This document shows positions 8,627 through 16,752 of a DNA stretch of 64,000 bases, piece after piece (position 1 is the stretch's first letter; every line of letters begins with the position of its first letter). The stretch is from Streptomyces sp. NBC_01224. Its GTDB lineage: Bacteria; Actinomycetota; Actinomycetes; Streptomycetales; Streptomycetaceae. Location: NCBI RefSeq assembly GCF_036002945.1, contig NZ_CP108529.1, positions 5,885,001-5,949,000 of the forward strand, written 5' to 3'. A model generated the notes under the pieces. The model saw only the letters and a list, made by a program, of their open reading frames with translations, was not told the DNA's origin and did not search any database. The translations under genes and the position numbers were made by a program.

Positions 8627-10147
8627 GTGCACATGACCGCGGACACGTCGAAAACCGCCGGCACACAGTCGGAGAGCGAGGAGTCCCCCCAGCCGGAGGC
8701 CCGCCCGGGCCCCGCACGGCGGTGGGCGGCGATCTGCACGGCGGCCCTCACTCTGCTGCCGCTCGCCCTGCTCGGCGCGGCCTTCTGGATCGGCCGCCTG
8801 GTCCGCCCGGGAGGGGACGACTGGTGCTTCCTCCCGGTCGTACGCGACGAGGGCGCCTCCGGAATGATCGCGAAGTTCTTCTTCCACGACAACGGACGCG
8901 TGGCCAACGCGCTGCTGGTCGTCGCGTATGCGTCCTTCGGCGTCGCGGGCCAGCGGTGGTTCGCCCTCGTCAGCGGGGTGGTCATGCTGGGCATCCTCTG
9001 GCTGCTGACTGCCTCGGCGCTCAAGAGGGCCGGACTGACCGGGCCGCGCGGGCTCGCGCTGCTGGTGGCGGCGATGATGGCGGCGGTCTTCTTTCTCGCG
9101 ACGTCCAACACGTACAAGACGTTCTACTGGCCCGCCTCCTCCGTGTCGCACACAGTCGCACCGGTACTGGCCTGCGCCGCCGTGATTCCCCTGCTGCGCG
9201 CACGGACCCGCCGGGGACGCGACTTCGCGGTGGGCATCGCATTCGTGGCCGGAGCCTTCATCGGCACGCTGTCGGAGGAGACGGCGGTCGTCGCGTTCGT
9301 CGTGCTCGCCGCCGCGCTGCTGATCAGCTGCTGGGCCCTTCCCGGGGCCGGCCGGACCCATGCGCGCATCTGGTGCGCGTTCGCCTTCGCCGGGGTCGCG
9401 GTGGGATCGGCCATCCTGTACATGTCGCCCGGCGCACGCTCCCGGCGTGAACGGTTCGGCGCCGACAGCGCCTCCACGTTCGGCCCGGAGGCACTGACCA
9501 CGGCACTGCGGGCGTTCGAGCACATCCTGGGGGTGATCTTCACGACCTGGCAGTACCTGGGAGCGGTCGCCGTCGGCGTACTGCTGGGCCTGCTGGTACG
9601 TGGTGGCGAGCAGGGAACGGGCGGGCCGGACGGATCCCTGCGGCGCAGGCCCCTCCGCGCGGTCCTCGTCGGATTTCTCGCCTTCCTGGTCTCCGGATAC
9701 CTCTGCACCGTCATCGCCTACCCCGCCTTCGGGGTGAGCGTGATGTACGCGCCGCGCATCTGGGGCGACTTCCTCCTGCTGTTCGTGATGCTCCTGGTCA
9801 GTGTCGGCGCCCTGCTGGGACGGGCGTTGCGCGCCCGCAGGTGGGGGATCCGTGCGGCGACGGCGGCGGCCGCCGGTGTCGTATGCGCGCTGGCCTGTGT
9901 CGGCCTCGCCGTCCCGCTGCTCCAGTTGGGGCAGCAGATGGACGTGCGCGCCCAGCGCTGGGACCGCCAGGACCGCTCACTGAGGACCCAGGCGGCGCGC
10001 GGTGCCCAAGTGCTCCCGTACACGCCGGTATCGGTCAGCGGAATGGGGGAGCCGTTCGGCGACCACGGCAAGAAGCTGTGGCCGGGGCAGTGCGTCGCCC
10101 AGTACTACCACCTCAAGAAGATCACGTACTCGACCCGGCTTCCCTGA
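8627..10147 (+). CDS. DUF6056-like polytopic membrane protein, possible glycosyltransferase
   Basis: 506-residue protein with about ten hydrophobic segments and a large-loop motif GGDDWCFLPVVRDEG after the first helix, an acidic DD pair typical of membrane GT-C-like glycosyltransferases. A C-terminal soluble stretch (about 440-506) follows the last helix. GTG 8627 was chosen because GAAGG sits 6 bases before it; an ATG two codons later is possible. It starts 58 bases after the GT2-GtrA gene, so co-transcription is likely, and the pair may decorate a cell-surface polymer or protein with a polyprenyl-linked sugar. Family assignment is by recall of the motif, not by search. Confidence 0.65.
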   Translation: MHMTADTSKTAGTQSESEESPQPEARPGPARRWAAICTAALTLLPLALLGAAFWIGRLVRPGGDDWCFLPVVRDEGASGMIAKFFFHDNGRVANALLVVAYASFGVAGQRWFALVSGVVMLGILWLLTASALKRAGLTGPRGLALLVAAMMAAVFFLATSNTYKTFYWPASSVSHTVAPVLACAAVIPLLRARTRRGRDFAVGIAFVAGAFIGTLSEETAVVAFVVLAAALLISCWALPGAGRTHARIWCAFAFAGVAVGSAILYMSPGARSRRERFGADSASTFGPEALTTALRAFEHILGVIFTTWQYLGAVAVGVLLGLLVRGGEQGTGGPDGSLRRRPLRAVLVGFLAFLVSGYLCTVIAYPAFGVSVMYAPRIWGDFLLLFVMLLVSVGALLGRALRARRWGIRAATAAAAGVVCALACVGLAVPLLQLGQQMDVRAQRWDRQDRSLRTQAARGAQVLPYTPVSVSGMGEPFGDHGKKLWPGQCVAQYYHLKKITYSTRLP

Positions 10148-10213
10148 GCGGCCGGTCCGCCCGTCGTACAAGACACCCGGCACACTGTGCACACCTGACG
10201 GCACAATGGGTTC

Positions 10214-10993
10214 ATGCCGATACCCAGCCGTGCCGCCCTCGTCGAACACCTCGTCCGTACGCGCATCGCCGGAGACGTCGCCACACCCCGCGACAACAAC
10301 CTCTCTCACTACCGCAAGCTCGCCAACGGCGACCGCCACTACTGGCTGGGCCTGGAGCTCGGGGACCGGTGGCGCGACGAGCAGGACGTGCTGGCCGTGA
10401 TGGCCGAGCGCTGCGGGGTCAGCGACGACCCGGAGCACCGGTTCGGGCAGGACACCATCGACCCGGAGCTGACGGTCGACGCCCTGGAGCGGATGGCGGC
10501 ACGACTGCGGAAGGCGGCGGCGGGGGCGGAGCGGGTGCTGTTCGCGACCGGGCATCCGGGCGGGCTCCTGGATGTGCACCGGCAGACCGCTCAGGCGCTG
10601 CGGGCGGCCGGATGCGAGATCGTGCGGATTCCCTCGGGGCTGGTGGCCGACGAGGGCATGGTGTTCCAGTTCGCGGACGTCGCGGTGCAGGAGCGCGGCG
10701 CGACGCTCTGGCACACGCACTCGCCCGCCCCGATGGCCGCGATCCTGGACGGTCTGGAGCGGGAGGGCCGGCCGTTGCCGGACCTGGTGGTCGCCGACCA
10801 CGGGTGGGCGGGGTGCGCGGCGCAGCGCGGTCTTGACGCGGTGGGGTACGCGGACTGCAACGACCCGGCGCTGTTCCTCGGCGAGGCGGAGGGGACGCTC
10901 CAGGTGGCCGTACCGCTGGACGACCATGTGCTGGACCCGCGTTTCTACGACCCGCTGACGGACTATCTGCTGGACGCGGCGGGGCTGATCTGA
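10214..10993 (+). CDS. Conserved actinobacterial protein, putative phosphatase
   Basis: 259-residue soluble protein without signal peptide. Related Streptomyces proteins are commonly labelled phosphatase, but no standard phosphatase signature is plain here. Conserved-looking stretches are TPRDNNLSHYRKLANGD near the N-terminus, FATGHPGGLLDVH (about 113-125), VADHGWAGCAA and GYADCNDPALFLGEAEG. The HPGG, DHGW and DCNDP segments carry histidines and aspartates that could bind metal. It stands alone between a membrane protein and a convergent CDF transporter. The name should be treated as provisional. Confidence 0.6.
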   Translation: MPIPSRAALVEHLVRTRIAGDVATPRDNNLSHYRKLANGDRHYWLGLELGDRWRDEQDVLAVMAERCGVSDDPEHRFGQDTIDPELTVDALERMAARLRKAAAGAERVLFATGHPGGLLDVHRQTAQALRAAGCEIVRIPSGLVADEGMVFQFADVAVQERGATLWHTHSPAPMAAILDGLEREGRPLPDLVVADHGWAGCAAQRGLDAVGYADCNDPALFLGEAEGTLQVAVPLDDHVLDPRFYDPLTDYLLDAAGLI

Positions 10994-11033
10994 GGCCGAC
11001 TCGTCCGACGCCGATTGATCCGGCGCCCGATGC

Positions 11034-12005
11034 TCATCCGCCGGGCGGGCACGAACCGGCTGCCCGACGCTGCTCGCCCAGCCCGGGCGTCGGATCCAGA
11101 TAGACCCGGCGGATCGACGGATAGCGCTCCCGCAACTGCTCCTCGGCCTCCTCGCAGGCCCACTCGATCTGCTCCGCGCTCGACACGTCCCGGAAGTCGA
11201 TCTTCGCTGCGATCAGGATCTCGGTCGGGCCCTGGATCAGCGTGGTGAGTTCCAGTACGTCGATGATGTGCGGGACGGAGAGCAGTTCGTCGCGGATGCC
11301 GGCACGCATCGCTTCCGGCACCGGCCGGCCGATCAGCAGCTGGGCGTTGGACCGGCCCAGCACCCAGGCGACGTACACCAGCAGCACACCGATCAGGATC
11401 GACGCGATGCCGTCCCAGACCCCTGAACCGGTCAGCTGGCCGCCGAGCAGCCCGCCCGCGGCGAGCAGCAGACCCGCCAGCGCCGCCGAGTCCTCCATCA
11501 CCACGGCCTTCACCGCGGTGTCGGGGGTGAGGCGCAAATAGTGGGCGGTGGGCGCCCCCAGCCGCGCGGCCTCGCCGCGGACCTGCCGGAGCCCGGTACG
11601 CAACGAGTAGCCCTCCAGCAGGAAGGCCACGCCGAGCACGATGTACGAGACGAGCGGATCGCCGAGCTCCTCGCCCGTCGCGAGGGTGTGGATGCCGTCG
11701 TAGACGGAGAAGACCGCACCACCGACGAATGTGGCGACGGAGGCGAGCATCGCCCAGATGTAGCGCTCGGGGCCGTAGCCCAGCGGGTGTTCGTCGTCGG
11801 CGGGCTTCCCACTGCGCTTCAGGGCGGTGAGCAGCATCAGCTCGGTGACTGTGTCGGCGACCGAGTGCGCCGCCTCGGAGAGCATCGCGCTCGATCCGCT
11901 GATCACTCCGGCGACGGCCTTCGCCACGGCGATGCCGAGATTTGCGGCCGCCGCGACGACGACCGTGAACATGGACTCCCCAGCACCAGCTTTCTCGTCG
12001 CTCAT
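11034..12005 (-). CDS. Cation diffusion facilitator (CDF) transporter
   Basis: Predicted 323-residue divalent-metal/proton antiporter in the cytoplasmic membrane. The first helices carry SSAMLSEAAHSVADTVTE, the CDF metal site region with H and D four residues apart, and LGYGPERYIWAM follows, typical of the subfamily; helix V has the second acidic site (VMEDSAAL). The cytosolic C-terminal domain (about 210-310) has the ferredoxin-like fold pattern, ending in RVYLDPTPG. Metal identity (Zn, Mn, Fe) cannot be told. ATG 12005 lacks a clear ribosome site. It lies 38 bases after tesB on the same strand and may be the last gene of an acd-tesB-CDF transcript. Confidence 0.87.
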   Translation of the reverse strand: MSDEKAGAGESMFTVVVAAAANLGIAVAKAVAGVISGSSAMLSEAAHSVADTVTELMLLTALKRSGKPADDEHPLGYGPERYIWAMLASVATFVGGAVFSVYDGIHTLATGEELGDPLVSYIVLGVAFLLEGYSLRTGLRQVRGEAARLGAPTAHYLRLTPDTAVKAVVMEDSAALAGLLLAAGGLLGGQLTGSGVWDGIASILIGVLLVYVAWVLGRSNAQLLIGRPVPEAMRAGIRDELLSVPHIIDVLELTTLIQGPTEILIAAKIDFRDVSSAEQIEWACEEAEEQLRERYPSIRRVYLDPTPGLGEQRRAAGSCPPGG

Positions 12006-12043
12006 GGTGGGGAGTATGTCCGAATTGGCAGAGCGTGGCCTGT

Positions 12044-12919
12044 TCAGTCCCGGGGGACGCGGACCACGCCCTCCTGGATGACGGTGATCGCCAGCCGGCC
12101 GTCCTGCGTGTAGATACGGGCCTGACCGAGCCCGCGCCCACCGGACGCGGACGGCGACTCCTGGTCGTACAGCAGCCATTCGTCGGCCCGGAAGGGACGG
12201 TGGAACCACATCGCGTGGTCCAGGCTCGCGCCGACCACGTCGCCGACCGCCCAGCCGCCGCGCCCATGGGCGAGGAGCACCGAGTCGAGCAACGTCATGT
12301 CGGAGACGTACGTCGCCATGCAGACATGCAGCAGCGGGTCGTCCGCGAGCTTGCCGTTGGTGCGGAACCACACCTGGGAGCGGGGCTCGCGCGGCTCGCC
12401 GACCGTGCCGAAGGGCGGCGCGTCCACGTAGCGCAGGTCGACGGCGGCCCGCGCCTCGATCAGCCGGTCCACGACACCCGGATCGCTGAAGCGGTCCGCG
12501 TACCGGGGCAGCATCTGCGCAGCCGTGGGCAGCGTCTCCGGGTCCGGGGCCGACGGCATGTCCGCCTGGTGCTCAAGGCCCTCCTCGTACGTCTGGAAGG
12601 ACGCCGAGAGATGGAAGATCGGCTGGCCGTGCTGGACGGCGACGACCCGACGGGTGGTGAAGGAACGGCCGTCACGGATGCGGTCGACGCTGTAGACGAT
12701 CGGCGCGCCCGGGTCGCCCATCCGCAGGAAGTACGAGTGCAGGGAGTGGGCGGTCCGGTCGGCGGGGACGGTGCGGCCTGCGGCGACCAGGGCCTGGGCC
12801 GCGACCTGGCCGCCGAAGACGCGGGGCACGACCGCCGAACGGCTCCTGCCCCGGAAGATGTCCCGCTCGATCTGCTCCAGGTCGAGCAGATCGAGCAGGG
12901 AGTCAAGTGCTGAGCTCAT
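12044..12919 (-). CDS. tesB: Acyl-CoA thioesterase II
   Basis: Hydrolyses acyl-CoA to free acid and CoA. The 291-residue protein has the double hot-dog arrangement of TesB: the N-terminal half with RVFGGQVAAQAL, HSLHSYFLRMGD and SFTTRRVVAVQHG, and the C-terminal half with LDHAMWFHRPFRADEWLLYD, GRGLGQARIYTQDG and QEGVVR. These match the Asp/Gln/Thr-type active-site regions of the family. It starts 19 bases after the acyl-CoA dehydrogenase stop on the same strand, which suggests an operon that handles the same acyl-CoA pool. Length is normal. Confidence 0.92.
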   Translation of the reverse strand: MSSALDSLLDLLDLEQIERDIFRGRSRSAVVPRVFGGQVAAQALVAAGRTVPADRTAHSLHSYFLRMGDPGAPIVYSVDRIRDGRSFTTRRVVAVQHGQPIFHLSASFQTYEEGLEHQADMPSAPDPETLPTAAQMLPRYADRFSDPGVVDRLIEARAAVDLRYVDAPPFGTVGEPREPRSQVWFRTNGKLADDPLLHVCMATYVSDMTLLDSVLLAHGRGGWAVGDVVGASLDHAMWFHRPFRADEWLLYDQESPSASGGRGLGQARIYTQDGRLAITVIQEGVVRVPRD

Positions 12920-12938
12920 GGAGAGAACGTAACCGCTC

Positions 12939-14096
12939 TTACAGGCCCATGGACTTGGCGATGATCGACTTCATGACCTCGCTGGTGCCGCCGTAGATGC
13001 GGTTGACCCGGTTGTCCGCGTACAGGCGGGCGATCGGGTACTCGTTCATGTAGCCGTAGCCGCCGTGCAGCTGGAGGCAGCGGTCGATGACGCGGTGCGC
13101 GACCTCGGTGCAGAAGAGCTTCGCGGAGGCGGCCTCGGCGGCGGTCAGCTCACCGGCGTCGTGGGCCTCGATGGCGCGGTCACAGACGGCCTCGGCGGCG
13201 TCCACCTCGGCCTGGCAGGCGGCCAGCTCGAACTTGGTGTTCTGGAACGACGCGACGGTCTTGCCGAAGACGGTGCGGTCCGACACGTACTGCTGGGCGA
13301 ACCGGACGGCGGCCTTGGCCTGGGCGTACGCGCCGACGGCGATGCCGAGGCGCTCCTGCGGCAGGTTCTGACCGAGGTAGGAGAAGCCCTTGTTCTCCTC
13401 GCCGAGGAGGTCCTCGACCGGCACCTTGACGTCGACGAACGCCAGCTCGGCGGTGTCGGAGGTGCGCAGGCCCAGCTTGTCGAGCTTGCGGCCGACCGAG
13501 TAGCCCTCGGCCTTGGTGTCGACGACGAGGAGGGAGATGCCGAAGCGGCGGTCGTCCTCCTTCGGGGCGGCGGTACGGGCGCAGACGATGACCCGGTCGG
13601 CGTGGACGCCACCGGTGATGAACGTCTTGGCGCCGTTGAGGATGTAGTGCGTGCCGTCCTCGGAGAGCTTGGCCGTGGTCTTCATACCGGCCAGGTCGGA
13701 ACCGGTGCCCGGCTCGGTCATGGCGATGGCGTACATCGCCTTGCCGGTGACGAAGTCCGGCAGCCAGCGCTTCTTCTGCTCCTCGGTGGCGTACGCCTTG
13801 ATGTACGGCAGGCAGAGCAGGACGTGCACACCGGAGCCACCGAAGTTGACGGCCGCGCGGGCGCACTCCTCGGAGATGATCGCCTCGAACTTGAAGGACT
13901 CGACCCCGGCGCCGCCGAACTCCTCCGGCACCTCGATGCCGAATATGCCCAGCTCGGCGAGCTTGTAGTAGAAGTCGCGGGGCACCTGGCCGGCCGCGAA
14001 CCACTCGTCGTAGACGGGGGCGACCTCGGCCTCGATGAAGGCGCGGATGGTCTCCCGGAACGCCTCGTGGTCCTCGTTGAATACCGTACGGCGCAC
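12939..14096 (-). CDS. Acyl-CoA dehydrogenase
   Basis: FAD flavoenzyme that desaturates acyl-CoA. The 385 residues have normal family length. Recognisable blocks are AMTEPGTGSDLAG (flavin and substrate binding), NGAKTFITGG, the C-terminal helical domain with QLHGGYGYMNEYPIARLYADNRVNRIYGGTSEVM (given here as two adjoining motifs: QLHGGYGYMNEYPIARLY and ADNRVNRIYGGTSEVM). The GTG start has a strong AAGGAGG site. The catalytic glutamate position differs between subfamilies, so the substrate (short, medium or branched chain) is left open. A palindrome GCTAAGCGCTTGCT lies about 55 bases upstream. Followed by tesB. Confidence 0.93.
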   Translation of the reverse strand: MRRTVFNEDHEAFRETIRAFIEAEVAPVYDEWFAAGQVPRDFYYKLAELGIFGIEVPEEFGGAGVESFKFEAIISEECARAAVNFGGSGVHVLLCLPYIKAYATEEQKKRWLPDFVTGKAMYAIAMTEPGTGSDLAGMKTTAKLSEDGTHYILNGAKTFITGGVHADRVIVCARTAAPKEDDRRFGISLLVVDTKAEGYSVGRKLDKLGLRTSDTAELAFVDVKVPVEDLLGEENKGFSYLGQNLPQERLGIAVGAYAQAKAAVRFAQQYVSDRTVFGKTVASFQNTKFELAACQAEVDAAEAVCDRAIEAHDAGELTAAEAASAKLFCTEVAHRVIDRCLQLHGGYGYMNEYPIARLYADNRVNRIYGGTSEVMKSIIAKSMGL

Positions 14097-14150
14097 GGGG
14101 TGCCTCCTTGGTCAGCTTCGGGCGGGTTCGGGTGAGCTTCGGCCAGGCTG

Positions 14151-14164
14151 GCTAAGCGCTTGCT
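14151..14164. promoter_or_regulatory. Palindromic candidate operator before the acyl-CoA dehydrogenase
   Basis: GCTAAGCGCTTGCT is an imperfect palindrome centred on AAGCGCTT, 55 bases upstream of the GTG start. TetR-type repressors of fatty-acid genes often use this kind of site; no candidate regulator lies beside it. Confidence 0.45.
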
Positions 14165-14250
14165 CAGTTCTGGTCAAAAGTTACCCGGCGGTCACCGAAA
14201 CTGTCCAGGGTGATGCTCAGCACGCCCGCGCGGAGCGGCCGGCAGTGGAC

Positions 14251-14295
14251 GCGCAGGAGCCCTTCCCGACCACCGGCCGGGAAGGGCTCCTGCGC
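14251..14295. terminator. Terminator hairpin downstream of the I36-type gene
   Basis: 18-bp stem whose inner arms are GCAGGAGCCCTTCCCG (14253-14268) and its exact complement (14278-14293), 9-base loop, 13 bases after the stop of the I36-like gene on the minus strand. It may serve both directions. Confidence 0.8.
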
Positions 14296-14307
14296 TGTCT
14301 CCGTTCC

Positions 14308-14724
14308 CTACTGGGGCTTGAAGGAGCGGATCTGGTAGCTCCCCTGGAGGTTGCCGCCGCTTCCGGCAGGGGTGGATCCGACCCGGGCGTTGTAGTTGGT
14401 CTGCGTGTAGTACTGAACGCGGTGCCCGGTCGCGTTCCACACGGAGCGCACGTTCTGGCCCCGCTGGATGAAGGAGCAGTCGTCGGCGGTATTCGCCCGC
14501 TTCTTGTCCGACCACTGACAGCGGGTGCCACCTCCGTTCCAGTCGCTGTAGATACAGAAGTAGCCGGGACTGCAGTTGTAGGAAGCCCTGGCGCTCTCGA
14601 CGGCGGCGTTCGCGCTGGTGCTCTTCGCGGCGGTGTTCTCGGCGGCCCCGGCGGCGGCCGGCCCGGCGCCGAGCCCCAGGGCCATGGCGATCGAGGTGAC
14701 GGCGAGCGCGGTGATGCGGTTCAT
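14308..14724 (-). CDS. Secreted peptidase-inhibitor family I36-like protein
   Basis: Small exported protein of 138 residues. The first 26 form a Sec signal peptide (MNRITALAVTSIAMALGLGA, then AAAGAA before the cleavage site). The mature part has the beta-gamma-crystallin-like I36 pattern: YFCIYSDWNGGG, four cysteines (in SYNCSP, FCIY, TRCQW, DDCSF), NVRSVWNATG and VQYYTQTNYN. I36 founders inhibit metalloproteases of streptomycetes; whether this copy inhibits anything is unknown. A good AGGAG site precedes the ATG. Lies alone, with a strong terminator behind and an inverted repeat in its leader or promoter. Confidence 0.8.
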   Translation of the reverse strand: MNRITALAVTSIAMALGLGAGPAAAGAAENTAAKSTSANAAVESARASYNCSPGYFCIYSDWNGGGTRCQWSDKKRANTADDCSFIQRGQNVRSVWNATGHRVQYYTQTNYNARVGSTPAGSGGNLQGSYQIRSFKPQ

Positions 14725-14745
14725 GGCGGAAACCTCTTCTCCTGA

Positions 14746-14775
14746 CGGTGATCAAGGCTCTGCCCCTGATCACCG
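14746..14775. promoter_or_regulatory. Inverted repeat upstream of the I36-like gene
   Basis: Perfect 9-bp arms CGGTGATCA (14746-14754) and TGATCACCG (14767-14775) separated by 12 bases, 22 bases upstream of the ATG. Could be an operator or a leader hairpin. Confidence 0.45.
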
Positions 14776-15146
14776 GCAGCCTGGCATGGCTGTGACCTGC
14801 GCAGACAGGCGCGGATGCGGGGCGCTCGAAGCCCGCATCGGGGACCGCGGTGCTTCTCCGTGCACCGGCGCGAAACCGTGTGATGGACGATCGGCCGTGC
14901 CGTGTCACCCCACCACGATCTGCCGTCGTAGATCCTTTGACGGCAGGACCTACAGAGGTTCGGCCGCTTGAAGGAGACGGGGCGGCAGGTAGGGGGACAT
15001 GACCCGGAAGCGTTGCGCGATGTCCACCGGATCGCGGAGAGCCGAGGGGCCAGGATCCCTGTGCCGCCTGCGGGGGCGTCGCGACGGAGACCTGAGCCGG
15101 CGGGCTCGGGTTCTCCACCGGACTCGGCATCGGCAGTGCCGACGGC
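14776..15146. other. Intergenic stretch between I36-like and pucR genes
   Basis: About 370 bases downstream of the PucR gene and upstream of the I36-like gene. The promoter of the latter should lie in it. No gene, RNA or repeat was recognised. Confidence 0.5.
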
Positions 15147-16646
15147 TCACCGCTGCCGCAGCGCGAACCACAGTTCCGTCCGTACGTCCATGTCGTCCAG
15201 GTTCGCGTCCAGCAGCGTCGCGCAGCGGGCGATGCGTTGGCGGACCGTGTTGCGGTGGACCTGGAGGGCCGTCGCCGTGCGGTCCCAGCTGCCGTGGAGG
15301 CTCAGCCAGCAGCGCAGGGTCTCGGTCAGGGGCTCGGTGAGCGGGGCCAGGAGGGCGCGGGCATGGGCCTCGGCCTGGTCGGGAGGGATCAGGGCGGCCA
15401 GGCCGCCTCCGGCGCCGGTGTCGTGGTGGGCCAGCGGGGTACGGGTGGCCACGGCTCGGCCCAGGGCGCGGGATGCCTGGCCGTCGGCGAGGTCGAGGGC
15501 CGTGATGGGCGCGGGGGAGGAGGCGCCGAGCGTCCACCCGGGCTGCGGGGTGATCCGGTCGCCGCCGGGGATCAGCACCCTGACGGCGTCGCCGCCCCGG
15601 CCCGCGTCGACCAGGGCCGAGCCCAGAGCGGCGCCCAGTGCGCCGGCGGTCAGCGGGTCGACCGGGCCGTCGCCGCTGCGGCGCGCGTGCACCACCGTCC
15701 ACTGCTCGGCGCCACCGAGCAGTGGGGCGACATCCTGCGGGTCCGTACCCAGCAGCATCCGTACGAGCGCGGCCGACCGGCCCGCCGCGTCGGCGCCCTG
15801 GTGCGGGGCGGCCAGCAGGGAGAGCAGGACGACCGCTACCCCGGCGATCGTGTGGTCGCCCGCCTCGCGCCGCTCCGTCGCCAGCGCCAGGACGAGGCCC
15901 TGGCCGCCGCCCAGTGCGTACGCGGACAGGTGCGCTTCCCGCAACGTGTCGGTGGCGGACGACGGGGCGGGGCGCGTCACGGCGGAGACCACCCGGATGA
16001 GCCGGGCCAGAGCCGCCCCGATGTCGGGGGCCGGGCGGCGGCCCGCCGCGTGCAGCTCCTCGCCGTCCGCGGAGAGCAGCACCGCCCGGCCCTCCAGCTG
16101 GGACGCCAGCTGGTGCAGCACCGCGGGGATCGGGTCGGGCCGGGCCGCCGCCGTGGCCAGGGCCTGCTGGGCGCGGGTCACCCGGCGCAGCTCGCGGTGC
16201 CGGGCCTCGGCCATCAGCCGCCACACCGCCCGGGCGATCGCCGTGAACGGGGTCTCGGGCGGCACCTCCACCAGCGGCAGGCCATGCCGGTCGCACGCCT
16301 CGATCAGTGCCTGCGGCACCGTGTCGAACACCGGCGTCACCCCGAAACCGAGCGCCGCCGCCCCCGCCTCCACCAGCCGGGCCACATAGGCGTCCGGGTC
16401 CTTGAGCAGCACCCCGGCGCTCAGCAGCAGCTCACCGCCGAGCAGATACGGGTACGGGTCGGCCATCTCCGAGGTGTGCACCCACAGCAGGTCCGCCTCG
16501 GCCGGACCCGCGATCCGGTGCAGCCCCAGCTCCTCACGGGCGAGCAGCTCGGTGAGAGGGATCGGGGGAGTGGGAGGAGCGGAAGGAGAGGGGGGAGCGG
16601 GCGGGGTGAGCCCGGCCAGGGCTTCAGGCATGGACGGTCCATCCAT
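15147..16646 (-). CDS. PucR-family transcriptional regulator
   Basis: 499-residue regulator. The N-terminal half is the PucR sensory domain (from LLAREELGLHRIAG through the GGELLLSAGVLL block to about residue 165), followed by a GGDEF-like degenerate central region and a C-terminal HTH_30 domain (LSLHGSWDRTATALQVHRNTVRQRIAR). In related loci PucR proteins activate purine or other nitrogen-compound catabolic genes in response to the substrate. It is divergent from the symporter gene with a gap of 106 bases, so it very likely controls the symporter-ureohydrolase-ThDP genes. ATG 16646 has GAAG upstream; ATG 16631 is an alternative. Confidence 0.88.
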   Translation of the reverse strand: MDGPSMPEALAGLTPPAPPSPSAPPTPPIPLTELLAREELGLHRIAGPAEADLLWVHTSEMADPYPYLLGGELLLSAGVLLKDPDAYVARLVEAGAAALGFGVTPVFDTVPQALIEACDRHGLPLVEVPPETPFTAIARAVWRLMAEARHRELRRVTRAQQALATAAARPDPIPAVLHQLASQLEGRAVLLSADGEELHAAGRRPAPDIGAALARLIRVVSAVTRPAPSSATDTLREAHLSAYALGGGQGLVLALATERREAGDHTIAGVAVVLLSLLAAPHQGADAAGRSAALVRMLLGTDPQDVAPLLGGAEQWTVVHARRSGDGPVDPLTAGALGAALGSALVDAGRGGDAVRVLIPGGDRITPQPGWTLGASSPAPITALDLADGQASRALGRAVATRTPLAHHDTGAGGGLAALIPPDQAEAHARALLAPLTEPLTETLRCWLSLHGSWDRTATALQVHRNTVRQRIARCATLLDANLDDMDVRTELWFALRQR

Positions 16647-16752
16647 CAGTGACTTCAATTATGGATGAAACGTACACTTCAGCGTTGCTTGTGGGCCACC
16701 TACCGTCTTCACCACATACGACGTGCGCACATGACTGAAACGGAGGAAGCCC

